The notes beneath the pieces are model-generated. The model ran no database searches. It was not told where the DNA came from and worked only from the letters and a program-made list of their open reading frames with translations. From contig MNCI01030517.1 in the NCBI GenBank assembly GCA_015680685.1, positions 576,034 through 640,033 of the forward strand: a DNA stretch of 64,000 bases, read 5' to 3'. The position numbers were made by a program, and so were the translations under genes. Below are positions 35,906 to 48,380 of this stretch, piece after piece. Each line of letters begins with the position of its first letter. Within the stretch, counting starts at the first letter, position 1. This DNA comes from Gnetum montanum (lineage: Eukaryota > Streptophyta > Gnetopsida > Gnetales > Gnetaceae).

Positions 35906-37268
35906 TTCATGCTTTCTTCCCTTTCACCATGAATTTCATTTGTATATAGTTGCATTTGCATATTTTCTTTGCATTTCCACCATCTCTTTCATAGCATATT
36001 GGTTTTGTTTTGATTTATGCTTTTCATATGACTTTAGTAATAATTATGATCATTTGAGTTACTAGGCATTGGGTCACAATAACACCATTTAAAAATAATG
36101 CAAATATAATGCTTTATATGATATATCATAGTACTATTATATAAAATCTCCTTTATATGATATATTTCAATAATGCTATGATTCTTCCCAATCTATTTTA
36201 AGGTTTCAATTTTATTAGTTATGTTGGATTGTGGAGGATGGGATTTATGCTAACTTATCATATTATCATCATGATCATGTGAATATAGGATATGTGAAGT
36301 TGGAGAATGGTTAGCCACAATCACTAGGTGACCTTGAAAAATTCCATTTTCCCTCTCATAAGCCCCAACTCTCAAGTGTGATGATCCATGACTATCCTAT
36401 AATTAACAAGGTGAAGCAAGTTCCTCTTCACTTGAGAATCCTTAGCCACCCAAGAGACCTACTATGATGTCATCTAGATTATAATTAAAGGGCACATGCA
36501 TGAGGGTTGAACTACACCATGGGCAAAGTTCCAAAAGGACCATGTTCTTTGGCAATGCAACTAATTCGCCAAACTCATATTAGAATTTCTACCTTAAGAA
36601 TGAAGTACAACATGAGCAAAGTTTTCAAAAAGAAAGAGAAAAGAAAAGGAATGAGGACCATGTTCATTGGTAGTGTAATAAATTCTTGAGTGTGATGAGG
36701 TCCAACAGCAATCCTCACCCTAGCCTTCATTTTCCCTTTTAAGCCTCTTTCCCCAAAATTCAAAAAAAAAAAAGCAAATATTCCCTTTCCTTGTCTTAGT
36801 TTTCCTCATTTTTTATTATACCTTCCTAAATCAAAAATAAGAAAATAAACAAAAATACTAAGAAAAAATCTAAAAGTTGTGGTTGGCTATGATATAAGAT
36901 AAGCATTTCCTTTTCATTAAGTTTGCTATAAATCTTGTGCTCAAAGTAATCCTCATGCTAATTTCTTTTATTCATGAGATGATTGGGAATGAGATCTTAA
37001 TTATATATTTTAAATATATATATATATATAGTTAAAATTATGATTTATAAAGAGTATATGTTTACACCTTGATTAAACAAGGTTGTGTGTTGGGTAACTC
37101 ATGGTTAGTACTCTGATTATATGATTATTTTAATCATGTTTAAAATAGCATGGTTGGCTTTCGAATTTCAATATTTTAATGTTTTGGGACCTTTTGATTC
37201 CTCGTCTTTTACATCCTCTTGTAAAATTTCTATAATTTTGCTATTTTTGCACTTGCATGCAATTTCTA
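35906..37268 (+). other. 3' untranslated region of the third element
   Basis: No coding domain is visible. An imperfect internal duplication is seen near 36507-36680: each copy has CATG.GCAAAGTT followed by GACCATGTTC and TAAT/CTAATTC. A TA microsatellite lies near 37012-37033. Confidence 0.5.
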
Positions 37269-37282
37269 GTTTGGGGGCTAAG
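37269..37282 (+). other. Polypurine tract of the third element
   Basis: AGTTTGGGGGCTAAG-type sequence directly before TGTTGATGC, a very common arrangement at plant gypsy 3' LTRs. It fixes the 3' LTR start at 37283. Confidence 0.75.
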
Positions 37283-37391
37283 TGTTGATGCTAATATTGC
37301 CAAGGCGTACTTCAAAACTCAAATTAATCTTTTCAATGCTATTAGCTATTTCCTACTTAATTTCATGTTTTATTGATACATAAGTTTTATT

Positions 37392-37680
37392 NNNNNNNNN
37401 NNNNNNNNNNNNNNNNNNNNNNNNNNNNNNNNNNNNNNNNNNNNNNNNNNNNNNNNNNNNNNNNNNNNNNNNNNNNNNNNNNNNNNNNNNNNNNNNNNNN
37501 NNNNNNNNNNNNNNNNNNNNNNNNNNNNNNNNNNNNNNNNNNNNNNNNNNNNNNNNNNNNNNNNNNNNNNNNNNNNNNNNNNNNNNNNNNNNNNNNNNNN
37601 NNNNNNNNNNNNNNNNNNNNNNNNNNNNNNNNNNNNNNNNNNNNNNNNNNNNNNNNNNNNNNNNNNNNNNNNNNNNNNNN
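37392..37680. other. Assembly gap (289 N)
   Basis: A run of N within the 3' LTR. Any reading frame across it is meaningless. Gaps of this kind often fall on LTR copies that could not be resolved. Confidence 0.99.
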
Positions 37681-37693
37681 GTTTATCATGATG

Positions 37694-37743
37694 ATACCAT
37701 ATTTAATAATACATCAAATATACCTTATTATTAAATATGGTAT
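37694..37743. repeat. Perfect 18-bp inverted repeat next to the gap
   Basis: Arms 37694-37711 and 37726-37743 are exact reverse complements (ATACCATATTTAATAATA) with a 14-base loop. It starts 13 bases after the N run and may have contributed to the gap. Confidence 0.85.
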
Positions 37744-37800
37744 ACAAAGAGACTTGCATAAAACTACTAACATTATTATTTTTATAACAATATGTATCAC

Positions 37801-39008
37801 TTCTATTTAAAAACAAATAGTACTTAAATAGATTTAAATAATTTAACTTATGGTATAAATTTTAAAAATAATTAAACTCTTATCAAGAAAACATAAATAA
37901 GAAAATGCTTGCTATGCAAGTGTAAATCCAAATTCCAAGCATGTAATGTGGAACCTCATCTAAATCTACATTCACGAAATCTACTCTAAAATTAAATAGA
38001 TGAAACAATTCATGTGTCTATTTATTGTTGTTTTGTTAGTAGATTACTAACATGTCCACCCATGTTGGTAGCTTCATTTTCCAATGTTTTTCATCTAAGG
38101 GCTCAAGTAGAGTGGAAAATCAAATATAGAAATTTTAGTGTTTTGTTGGAATTAGAATTAGTAATAAATAATATAGCAACCTTAATAAATCAAAAAAAAT
38201 ATAACACTATTCATAGTTTCCTTAGTCGCTAATAAATCACCAAGTTAACAATTAGTAGTAAAGCAAGGAGTTGAGGTGGCATTACTTTTATAATAACCTT
38301 TATTTGTAGAAAGAAATTAATAGATTTAGGTATCATTTTTGCCACTTTTAGTATCATCTTTGCGACTTGCCGATTTATTTATCGTGATTATTGAAACATG
38401 CCAATTCAACATGTTTTTGACATATTTCCCAAGTATTTAAATTTTAAACATAGACACTATTTATTACGTTAAATGTATGATCCAATTTTGAATTGACTAC
38501 TACAACTTTGCATTGCAATATATTGTAGACCTTGGAATTAGTCGCAGATTTCTCAAACAATGCACGTGTTGATACATACAAATGGATCATGCATTGACAC
38601 CTTTAGAAAACTAGTCTAAAGAGACTATTGCCTAAGGCACCTTTTGTATGTGTACAAAAACCCAAGAACAATCTCTGAGGTGGTAAGGGCAACATGGTGT
38701 TTTAATAGATAAAATTAATTGAAACAGATCACTAAAGGAACAAATCTAGCAGAAAATAAACTTCAAAAAATAAATTGACTTGGCAAGGAATATATATATA
38801 TATATATATATATATAGGCAACTGTTTATGAAGCAAAATTTAAAACTGTATAGAATAAGCAATAACATAAGGACTGAATAACATAAACTTTTAAATACAA
38901 ACAAAGGCTTTGTGACTAAAACGTTTTTCTTTATGAAAAAACACACAACAGAGATTAAAGCTCAGCTGCTGAACAACAATAAAAAAAAGTTGCAACAAAG
39001 ACTTACCT
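37801..39008. other. AT-rich stretch with a TA microsatellite
   Basis: No gene or element end is recognisable. A pure TA tract of 26 bases occupies 38791-38816. Confidence 0.6.
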
Positions 39009-40560
39009 CAATATAGAGCTGGGATCCTGTCTACAAACTAGATTACCTCCTGCATATGCTTGTATGCCTGTGCCTCCAGAAGGCACACCTCCTCCAACAA
39101 GTCTGTGCCCTTCTGATCCATTCACAACTTCCAATCAAACTCCTTCCAATCGCACCGCCAACCTCCCTTCTCCTCCAACCAAAGCCCCCCATAAAAACGT
39201 TTGTATTTCTTTATGGGATCAAGTGTCGATGGTTCATATTTACAAAAACAGTTTTCTTTTTCCACAAAATCATTTTCTCCAACACAAAATCTAAAATTTG
39301 ATTGATATTTTGTCATATTCTCGTGTGTGTCCTTGAAATCTTTGCCACTAGAAACGAATTGCAGTGGAGGAAACACGCTTTGGTTTTTTTTTTTTTTTTT
39401 TTGAGAAAAAAGAAGAAGAAGAAAGATACCGTTCACAAGAGGCTAGTTTCTTATCTAGATACCAATGATTTGCATTATTCTCTCAAACAACACGACAAAC
39501 AGTTGCTTATCAAGGTTCTGTTCCTCATCGAGACGTTGCAAAACTACTATCATGCAGCAGCGTCTAGGCTCTCAGTCTGCTCTCTAAAATATTGCAGCAC
39601 GGCTTCCAGAAACAGGCCACATGTTAAAAACAATGAAAGAAGAAAGTAACCAAGGAAAGAAAACGCAGTGAGATCAAGAAGCAGGAAACCAAAGCTGACA
39701 AGATGATCCATGAGCAGATAAGAGTGAGGAAGAGACCGAATCAGAGATTTGCAGAGGTACATGAACAGTTCATAATGTGTGCAGAAGTTGCAGTTGCAGT
39801 TACAGCAGCACGGAGAGAAGCAAAGAAAGGAACCCAAGGACAATACTGACAAACCAATAGAGACATTCCGTGCACGGACTTCCATTAAATGAGAACAAGC
39901 AAAGATACTTTGTGCAGCCGCTATAACATCCAAAGATCAAATTCACCGCCTGTATGGGGAAGGGAGAAGTTTTTCATATAAAAATTTCAAAGACAAATGT
40001 TCTTTTTGCCGTTGTATTCACGGGCAGTTTCCGGTGCCATTCTCAAGTCGAAACGCAGCACTCTGAAAGTGACCAATTATACCAGTCCATTCAAAAATTC
40101 TGGTACAGCCAAACAAACGTAATCATAAATATTGACAGTAACATAAATATAAATTAGCGTTATTTTCACAGAAACTTTTCTACCTCTATTACTGTAGAAT
40201 TCAATACTTGGTTTTGCTGCTATCATAATAAATAAAGCAACGAGATAAATGCACCGTATCAATTTCTTTCTTTCTGCATTTTAATTTTTAGTTTCAAATA
40301 ATATTGCTGTTGGTTGATGTATTGTGTTTGCTTTCGCTATTTTCTGAGTATTGTTAAGAAGCCCAGTATCTGAAGCAAGCTGATAACTTTGCAGCAACAG
40401 AAATTAAGGGAATTATAGCAGGAGCCTAAGGAAAAAAAAACAAAGCCCATATTCTGGCGTAATTGAATGCCTTGAGTTAGTGCATGCTTTCCAATTTCCT
40501 GGAACACACAAGTACTTCGGATGAGATTAAACATGCTCTTGACTATGTGTACTAGGTTTT
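39009..40560. other. Unassigned, less repetitive island
   Basis: Base composition is more balanced here than on either side. The minus strand has an open frame of 127 codons at 39550-39933 (starts MDVIAAAQSIFACSH, Cys- and Leu-rich with hydrophobic runs), and the plus strand over the same bases has a basic, helix-like frame with KKQETKADKM. Only one, if either, can be real, and I recognise neither. On the minus strand a good splice donor (GAG|GTAAGT) occurs at about 39008. It could hold exons of an unidentified gene or untranslated sequence. Confidence 0.3.
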
Positions 40561-41033
40561 TGAAGGTTATATTTATATAAAAACTGTAAAAAGGTAAAAA
40601 GTGACCAAGATTGTTCTTCTCCTTGCATAATGGTTTTTGTTACTGAGCTCAAGGTTCAACCTTTGAGGGTTTTTGTGGCTTTGTGACTTTACATGTTAGA
40701 ATTTATCTCACTCTTAGGTTTGTATTAGAGTGTTTGTATTCAACTTATATTGTTTATTAACTGTAGGTCTATCAATTATCTATCTCACTATTTTATAATT
40801 GTATTCAGAAATGAATTACTGTGTAAGTCGTAAATTCCAATATGGAAAAGGTTAGTTAATTGAGGTAGCCTTTTTTTATTAATGTTTATTGATTCTTTAA
40901 TTATAAGTGAAATGATAATGTTATTTTAGCGCATACAATAAGGGTCTGAGGTGATTGATTGTATTAAATGCACCAAAACCTACAGTTTTTTTTTAAACTT
41001 AACTATATTTTTATTTTACTTTACGGTGGTTGT

Positions 41034-41139
41034 ACAGGGTGTTGTCGCATGACATTGTAGCATTCATGGACAGGGTGTTTTCGCATGACATTGTAGCATT
41101 CATGGACAGGGTGTTGTCGCATGACATTGTAGCATTCAC
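41034..41139. repeat. Three tandem copies of a 36-bp unit
   Basis: The unit begins ACAGGGTGTTGTCGCATGAC and ends GCATTCATGG; copies start at 41034, 41070 and 41106, nearly identical (one G/T change), and the last is slightly truncated. An 18-bp doublet (ACCATTTCCTTATAACAC) lies at 41353-41388. No coding context is visible. Confidence 0.9.
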
Positions 41140-43436
41140 AAAATGAATGCATTCGGGAATAGTTGTAAACTTTCAGCTGATGATGTTCCTATGGTTTAAA
41201 GAGGCTTAGGAACCACCCAAGAAACATGTGTATTCTCTGGTATGCAGGGGATCTGTGTACTAAAGGTATTTTTTATGGATTTTGCACAAACAATATTGTG
41301 CCGTTTTACAACTGTCTTTGTTTATTTTGGCTTTTTGTCTTTCTTCCATCGCACCATTTCCTTATAACACACCATTTCCTTATAACATTTGCATGTTTTT
41401 CGTTTTTTTTCCCGCATTATGATTTCTTGTACATAAATATCTCTCTAGTGAATAAAAATATGATGCATCCGCATCTCTTTTGGTGCACAGAATACCTTCT
41501 TTGTCAAGATAAACAGGGGGAATTCCAATGATGAAGTAATTTGACTTTTAAGAAAAATCAGCGCGATGTAGGACACGTCAAAATCATAATCAAGCTATAT
41601 TATGATAATACCATCAATTCAAATGAACCGGACTTTCATGAAGTGCTTAGCAAGTGCTTTTGCTTATGTATAACATATTTCAGAACAAGCCATGTTTTTA
41701 GAAGGATCACCAGAGATTTAAATTCTAATTCCAGATCAATGTCATAGTAGTAGACATTGAAATTCCAATATTAGTTATTCTAGAACTTCAAAGAATGATT
41801 ATAAATACACGCAATATATAGTTAACATGGCTAGTTATAAAGTAATATATATGCATACAAAGTAGACCTGATCCTCTAAGCAAAATTATCATTATGAATA
41901 TTAATTAGTAGATTCTTTACTTTCAAAAAAGATAAAGTAGGTAAAGTAAACCAATTTTTAATGCTCCTTTTATTAGCTTTTAACAAAACTATGAAAACAT
42001 AAATAGTCTCCAGCATTTGAAGGTAATGGTCAATGCAATTTAGCATTTAGATAATCAACAGAAATTATTAAATTGCATTGCTCATTAAATTCAAAAATTG
42101 AGGAAATCTAAATCATTTGAAATAATTGAAGAAGATAAAATTTGAATTTTCATCAACTTTGATGAAGTTGTAATACTTTTAAAAACCACTTTAAATTTCA
42201 TACGGTAAATGACAAAACCAAAAAGAAAAAGCAAATTTAGCTTAAGCCACCAATTCAGAAAGAACCTCCCTCCTATGCTGCTTACGGTGATTAGAAGATG
42301 ATTGTGGGATGAAAGTATTTGAGATCCTTTTTTAAAATCATCATTGCTTTCAATGTTATCAGCCACAGCAGAACACATGATAAAGCAGACATAATAACTT
42401 GTTATATTTCAACAGTCACATACACATAGACAGCTTTATATTGGCAGTTTAAGTTAGGCCATACATGTGTATATCATGGATAATTATTTACTCCCCATCA
42501 CAATGTCTACCTAATTGCTTATTGGCAAATTGATGGAAATGAAAGTTGGTTGAACGATGAGTACATATAAAGAACCAGATGAGATAGCCATTGTCATCAT
42601 TCAAACTCAATAGATATAGCAGGTTCATCATTGCAGATATTTCATTGAAGTTGGTATGAATTGACATGGACCATAACTCATAATTTTCATGAGAGATTGC
42701 ACAAAAAGATAAAGTCTTTAAAAGCTATGAAATGAACCAAATACCCTATATTTACATTTAACAAATTGATGGAAATATTATGAATAATTAAGGTTGCAGT
42801 TAAAATATTTTAAAATACTCAATTTGGAAATCAAACATCGAGTGTAAAGTTTAAAATGATTCCATTTTAATAGATTTTTTTAATTTTATATTGGTGATGC
42901 CAAATGTAATGTTGAACATCAAAAAACATTTATGTGGACATGGGATTTAAGAGCAAAGTGGAATAAGATGTATTTAAATAGTAACAAGACCAACCATGTG
43001 TAAGTAATTAGGGAAAATAATAATTACTTAAATTAATTCCATATTTTATTGCATTTAAAGACCCAAAGGATTTATTTTATATTTATTGGACAAGCATTAT
43101 ATTTGCAGTAAGAAAGTTAAATATGAAGTCTACAACAATTAAGTTAAAAATAATATATAGTACACTGAAGTGTGTCATCATTTGGAATAATAAGTATAAA
43201 ATAGATAATAACAACAATTGAATTATACATGTAAGGATCCATAAAGAGGGGAATCATTATTGGGCAAAATAATTTCAAGGGTTTTATCTTCCAAAAGCGC
43301 ATGTACCTAAAATCATTATTAAGTTCCCTTCTATGATAGAGAGAAGGTTGTGATTCAGCTATATTAATAACTTCTTCCAAGTTTCTTGGTAATTTCCTTT
43401 GATCTTGAGGATTCATAAGAGCAAATGATTATAGAA
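41140..43436. other. AT-rich stretch, downstream flank of the receptor-kinase pseudogene
   Basis: No recognisable domain. The last part (43250-43416, minus strand) is an open frame that follows the kinase stop in the same strand (begins MNPQDQRKLPRNL); it may be former 3' coding or untranslated sequence of the kinase gene, but I cannot confirm that. Confidence 0.4.
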
Positions 43437-44231
43437 AAGACTCAACCTCCTTCATGCTAGGCCTCATGGAAGTATAGTGGCAAGTGCATTTCATCATCTC
43501 TGTCCATGTTAATTCCTCCACCTTCATCTGTTGTCTTTATAATATTTTTTATTATGCTCTTCTTTCCTGTGCTTCTTTTCATTTCAAGGCCATGGAGATC
43601 CACAATGGCAATGTGACATCCCCTAAAAACATCTCATGTGTGGGCTTTAATCTTGTCATGACTTCCAAGGTAAGCACTCCAAAGCTGTAGACATCACCTT
43701 TCACAGATATTCTTACTCTAATGCCATACTCTGAAACTTTGTTTTTTGAAATTTACTGTACATGCCTCATCCTTAAGAGGGAAACAAATTTAGGCAAAAT
43801 AAGCGAAAATAAAATTTGCATACCTAGAGCAATATAACCAACTGAGCCTTTCATTGCTAGAGAAGACGATGTTGTTGCATAGTCAAAGTCTCCAATGAAG
43901 TGAAATATTCCAAAATCAGAGAGCTTGACAGTCATATCATCATCCAATAATACATTCTCTAGTTTTATGTCACAGTGGATGACCTAAAATTCACAATTAT
44001 GATGCAAATAGCCAAGCCCTTGGGCTAATTCTCTTAATATTTTCACTATCATTGAGAACACCAATGGAATCAATTGACCATCTTGTTTGTTGTAAAGAAG
44101 AGAATGGAGATTGCCATTATTCATGAAGGGCATTACTAGGGCTTTTATTTCCTTGAACCACACCATAGTGATAATGTTCAGAATGTTGTGATGTTTCACT
44201 TTTCATAAAGCATGACATTCCTTTTTGAAGC
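43437..44231 (-). pseudogene. LRR receptor-like kinase pseudogene, kinase C-lobe part
   Basis: The minus strand encodes FKKECHAL, VKHHNILNIITMV, LVMPFMNNGNLHSLLY, VIHCDIKLENVLL, KLSDFG (DFG at 43909-43917), a GSVGYIA block, then after a 68-bp GT-AG intron (43756-43823) GDVYSFGVLTLEVMT and LPLWISMALK, and near the end MRPSMKEVESFL. These are kinase subdomains III-XI. The catalytic loop reads HCD, i.e. a non-RD kinase like the LRR-XII immune receptors FLS2, EFR and Xa21. The part before FKKECHAL is found 7.44 kb away at 51676, the two being separated by a retroelement. Stops show it is dead. Confidence 0.87.
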
Positions 44232-44829
44232 TATCACATCCCCATTCCCAAATGATGTTGTTGACTAATGAAGATGATGTCTCTTCATAACAAGTGTTAT
44301 TGTTATCTTAACAAAACAAGAAAGGGTAGCTGTGATTAAGACCAAAAAGGGTGCATTGTAATAATGAACATGTCTCTTAAGGTAACCTTTGGGGGTTGGC
44401 CTAAGGCATTTATACTCAGGGTTAGAGGTTGTGCCAACATGGAATGGGGGAGCTAGTTCAGCCAAGTCATGGGGTGATAGAGCAAGTATAGGCAAGTTAT
44501 AGGAAGTTGGGCGAAGTGGAATAGGAAGTGGACTAGCCATCCCTCCTAGTTGGGTTATAGGCCTAACTGTGGTGGCAATACTAGATTGCCTATAAGGGAT
44601 AGATGCCAGAAGAAGAAAACCCCAAGGAACACTCTCAAAGCATGATCTAAATATGCTATTCTATATCAATAAAGCATTTTTTTCTTTCTCTTTTAGCATT
44701 TTCCCTATTACTTCATGTATACATAATGTCGAATATTATTTATAATTTGCATTTGGTATATTTTCTTTATACACATAATGTCTAATATATCATGATGTTT
44801 GCCATGACATCCAAGGAAGAGGTATCACA
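44232..44829 (+). repeat. 5' LTR of the kinase-splitting element
   Basis: Begins TATCACATCCCCATTCCC and ends GGTATCACA; matches 51077-51675 over its full length with scattered differences. Abuts kinase coding sequence on its left. Confidence 0.85.
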
Positions 44830-44831
44830 AA

Positions 44832-44843
44832 TTGTATTAGAGC
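44832..44843 (+). other. Decayed tRNA-Met primer-binding site
   Basis: TTGTATTAGAGC, two bases after the LTR end, resembles the common plant site TGGTATCAGAGC with one lost base and a C-to-T change. Confidence 0.6.
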
Positions 44844-45735
44844 AAAGCACAACCTAAGGGCCATTCAAAATCATGGGCTGACTACAACAGGAACTTGATG
44901 ATGAACCTTGAACCCACAACACATGGAAATCCATTGATCATCATCGAATGTACCATATATTTGTGATGCAAGTTAGAAGATACCTTTCCATTGACTTCAC
45001 AAACAATGGATTAGGAATCTAGATCCTAGCAACGAACAAAATTTCTTTCATGAATATCATTAACCGATGAAGATTTCATCACATATCATCAAAATTCACC
45101 AATTATAAGAGATGTTGGTAAGATAATAATACATTGGTCTAGGTAACTCTTACCCATCTTAATATTATGATTATTAATTGTTTAGGATCATTGTTAAATT
45201 TCTTTTAAGAAAGTTAGTAACCATGACCTAAATTGATCTTGTTTTGTTGCAATTCACTATCCAAGTGATCTAGAAGATTCCATGTTACCATATGTTAGCC
45301 TAGAAATGTCAATTTAACAAAATAGGCTAGTTTGGCCTTTTTAATTCTTAAAAAATCAATTTCATTTTTGAACCCTAAAACTATATCCAATGCATAGCAC
45401 CTGTCAAGATGATTCCAATGGTACAAATTTTGTCTCAATTGGACTTACGATTTGGGAGATATTGATGTTTAAAATTTCTTATTATATGTGCATTAAAATA
45501 ATATTAAATTATTATTATTATTTATAGAAAAATGTCAACATTTTAGCATCAGGAATCAACAAAACAAGATCAATTCCAGTAACTCTACCTCGATACCCAT
45601 ATCCACATATCCTGACATTTACAGTAACCCAATAGTAGATACGTGGGTTCATGATCAAACCCATGACCTCCCCCTCAATAAGTATTTTAAAGGTTTTTTA
45701 AAAAAATTATTATTATTTTATTTCACCTTGCCTCA

Positions 45736-46416
45736 GTAACTCTTGCCATACACGTCTTGAGCCCACGTATCCACTATTGGGATTACCAAGCACTGTGCGA
45801 CTAGGAAAACCAAGCAATAACACTCCTGGGATTACCAAACGAATACGTGTTTATGCTCAAAACTAGTTGCACTCATTTTGCCAATTCATGAACATGCATG
45901 GAAATGTAAATATTAACTAAGTACATGGAATATAAATTTTATTAAAAGTAAATTTAATCTAAGTCAAAGTGCTACAATGAATAAGAATCAATGTTGATCC
46001 TATTACCACTCATGGAATGTGTCCAGGCACATCACCACTTGAATAAGATGCCATACAACTGACTCAGATCCATACTGCGGGCACTCACTAACTATTGTCT
46101 AAGACTACAAAATAAAACTACAAGAGTTTGGTTACTTCATTGACTAAAGAATTGCATAAACACGGCTATGAGTGTGTATTTATAGAGTTTATTGCTAGGA
46201 TATGTCAACGAGGCCTCATTGATGCATGAAATGATGCATCGATGGGGTTGTGTCAATGTAGCTGATTGCATCAACAACGCCTCATCAACACAGCCTATTG
46301 TTGGAGCCTTGACATCAAAGCCTTGTTGTCAAAGCCTTATTATTGGAGCCTTGACATCAGAGCCTTTCAAAAATTTAACTTTTTATCAGATAACCCAACC
46401 AATTGATGACTCATCA
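45736..46416 (-). repeat. 3' LTR of gag-only element copy 1, outer end missing
   Basis: Matches 50205-50865 from TTGCCATACAC to GACTCATCA. The part corresponding to 49898-50204 is absent; instead the flank has an inverted copy of a 23-bp LTR stretch (45628-45650 against 45759-45781). It includes several GGAGCCTTGACATCA-type short repeats near 46290-46370. Confidence 0.78.
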
Positions 46417-48380
46417 TACCTCCATGACTGAATAAAAACTCATCCTCAAGTTAACAGGATAGGACCAAGATTTCTTTACAAAATTCAGAAGGTGTGGAAT
46501 TATTTACTGATGCTAACTACTAACTTGTTGCATTACAAAATTTTATTCGAGTGTATGCATACAAAATGACAGAGTGACAAAAAGACTAGATAGGCTTTGA
46601 AGATTACAAAATTTACAAAGGTCTTTAAGAATCCACTAAAGAAGATTCTTCTTATTGCCACTAATAGTGGTAAACTTCCAACCTAGATTGTTATGTCGAT
46701 GTTTCTTTGGTTATGTGCAACATGTGATGTTTGAGTTGCTATCTTGTATGTGCTACCATTTATCTATGGCATATCCTCCATTTTCCATCTTTTGGCTTCG
46801 TTTCCATGCTTGGCAAAAGACCTTCTTCCTTAGGCATTTCTTTTAGCATCACCTGTAGTCATCAAAGGATCAACATTAGTTTTGGTAAATTTTCCTTAAT
46901 AATTAACCCTTTTTGAATGCCTTAATTTTCATTTAAGCATAAGGTGATGACAACATACTATGCCTAAGGCTATGAGGTAACTAAAATTATCAAGCTATTC
47001 ACATTATTTTGATAAATTACTATTAGTTACCATGATGTTTGAAAATAGGATGTTAGAAAAATTTCAAAATTTCAAAGAGGACATCCCTAGCCCCCATGAC
47101 TAATAAGAATAACTCTAAAAGCACATAAGATTTTGAATAATTGAAACCAAAGGTCTAATTTAGAAGATAGCCAAGAAATATTGAACTTAAAGGATATTTT
47201 AATAGAAAAGTAGGAAAAGGTAAAAAAGTAATTGAAAGTGATGAGCAGTAGTCCCAAAATTATGCATAAATTTAGAGAAACTATCATTGATGTTTTGGAA
47301 GATGTGAACATTAGTTCAAAGCCATGATCAACAAAAGTTATGCAAGTGGGTCTTCCCCAAAGCAAGCTCCTACCATAATGCCCTTGCATAATCATTTATA
47401 TAGATGTCCGTGGGCACCCAAAAAGTTAAATGTATACCATGTATTCATTCCAAAAAACAAACAACTACCATGGTTGGGATGTTGTACTATACTACACAAA
47501 ACCAAAAGGCTCATAATTGTAAGTAGTAGTGAGGTGAATAATGGGATAAAAAGGGATTGCAAAGATTAGAATGTAAGGTACTTGACCATGTCCATAATAG
47601 GTTATTGTAAAAAATGTGATTAAAATGATCAACATAACTATATATCCAATTTTAGACCAAGTTCATACCATGAACATTAACCTCACATTGATGTGTTCCT
47701 TGGTGTTGACCAACATGAGTCCAAAACCACCTCAAAGAATGATCATCACTCCAAAAACAAAACAAAAAAAAAAGAAAGAAGAAGAAAGAAGAAAGGGCCT
47801 TAGTTAGAGGGGTGCCTTCAAGCATGGGTAACATATCTTTTTAGCCCCATAACCAATGCTTGTAGCCCATTATTATGTCTAAGGGGTGTGCTTTGAATTT
47901 CCATTAAGAATTAGAAAATTTTGGAAGAAATAGGAAAATGATAAAAAATTGTAAAAATAAAAAGGTAAAAAAAACTTATTAGTTCTTGAACCAGAATGGA
48001 GCATCTTCCCCATGACTAATCTTATGGCTAGACATTTGAGAGATGAACTACATAATTCATTGGCTATACACCATTAGTTTTCCATCTATCACTATTACTG
48101 ATTTAATTAATCGTGTGATAGGACATCTAACATTGGTGATAGTCTCATTTGGATCATTTAGAGATGTATCTTCATCTGGACTTGAAGGTATTTCTATTTT
48201 TGGAGGTCCAAATGTGTTTACTTCTTCTTCTTTATTTTCTATTTTAATTCCTAGGTCTCCATGTTTAATATCCTCTTCTGGTGTATAATCAAAGTGTAAG
48301 ATATTTGTGGCTAAGTCCTCTATTTGGTTCATTTTCTTATGTCTAGAACTAATAAGTGGATTAGTTGCCTTTATGCATCT
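46417..48380 (-). other. 3' non-coding part of gag-only element copy 1
   Basis: The stretch is collinear with 59093-61200 in copy 2, including a purine/A-run at 47760-47800 and conserved blocks such as AAAGCCATGATCAACAAA near 47318. It has no pol domain. An acidic open frame at 48057-48332 (minus) is not recognisable. Confidence 0.55.

Larger units (their letters stand above)
31565..37800 (+). mobile_element. Third gypsy relic with deleted and reordered pol
   Basis: Two related LTR pieces (from 31565, and from 37283) share AACTCAAATTAAT, a TTTCCTAC block and ATACATAAG..TTTATT. Between them the plus strand carries gag, protease, then small fragments of RNase H, RT and integrase. A polypurine tract precedes the 3' LTR. 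RT palm, most of RNase H and the integrase core are missing. A 289-base assembly gap interrupts the 3' LTR. Confidence 0.72.
37283..37800 (+). repeat. 3' LTR of the third element, interrupted by an assembly gap
   Basis: Begins TGTTGATGCTAATATTGCC after the polypurine tract and matches the LTR at 31565 before the N run starts at 37392. The right border cannot be fixed because the gap removes the comparison. Confidence 0.6.

Noticed and set aside
37373-37810. Open frames crossing the N run
   Set aside because: They exist only because N is read as open; there is no sequence support.
38791-38816. TA tract as a promoter TATA element
   Set aside because: A pure 26-base TA microsatellite with no coding sequence or other promoter feature in range.
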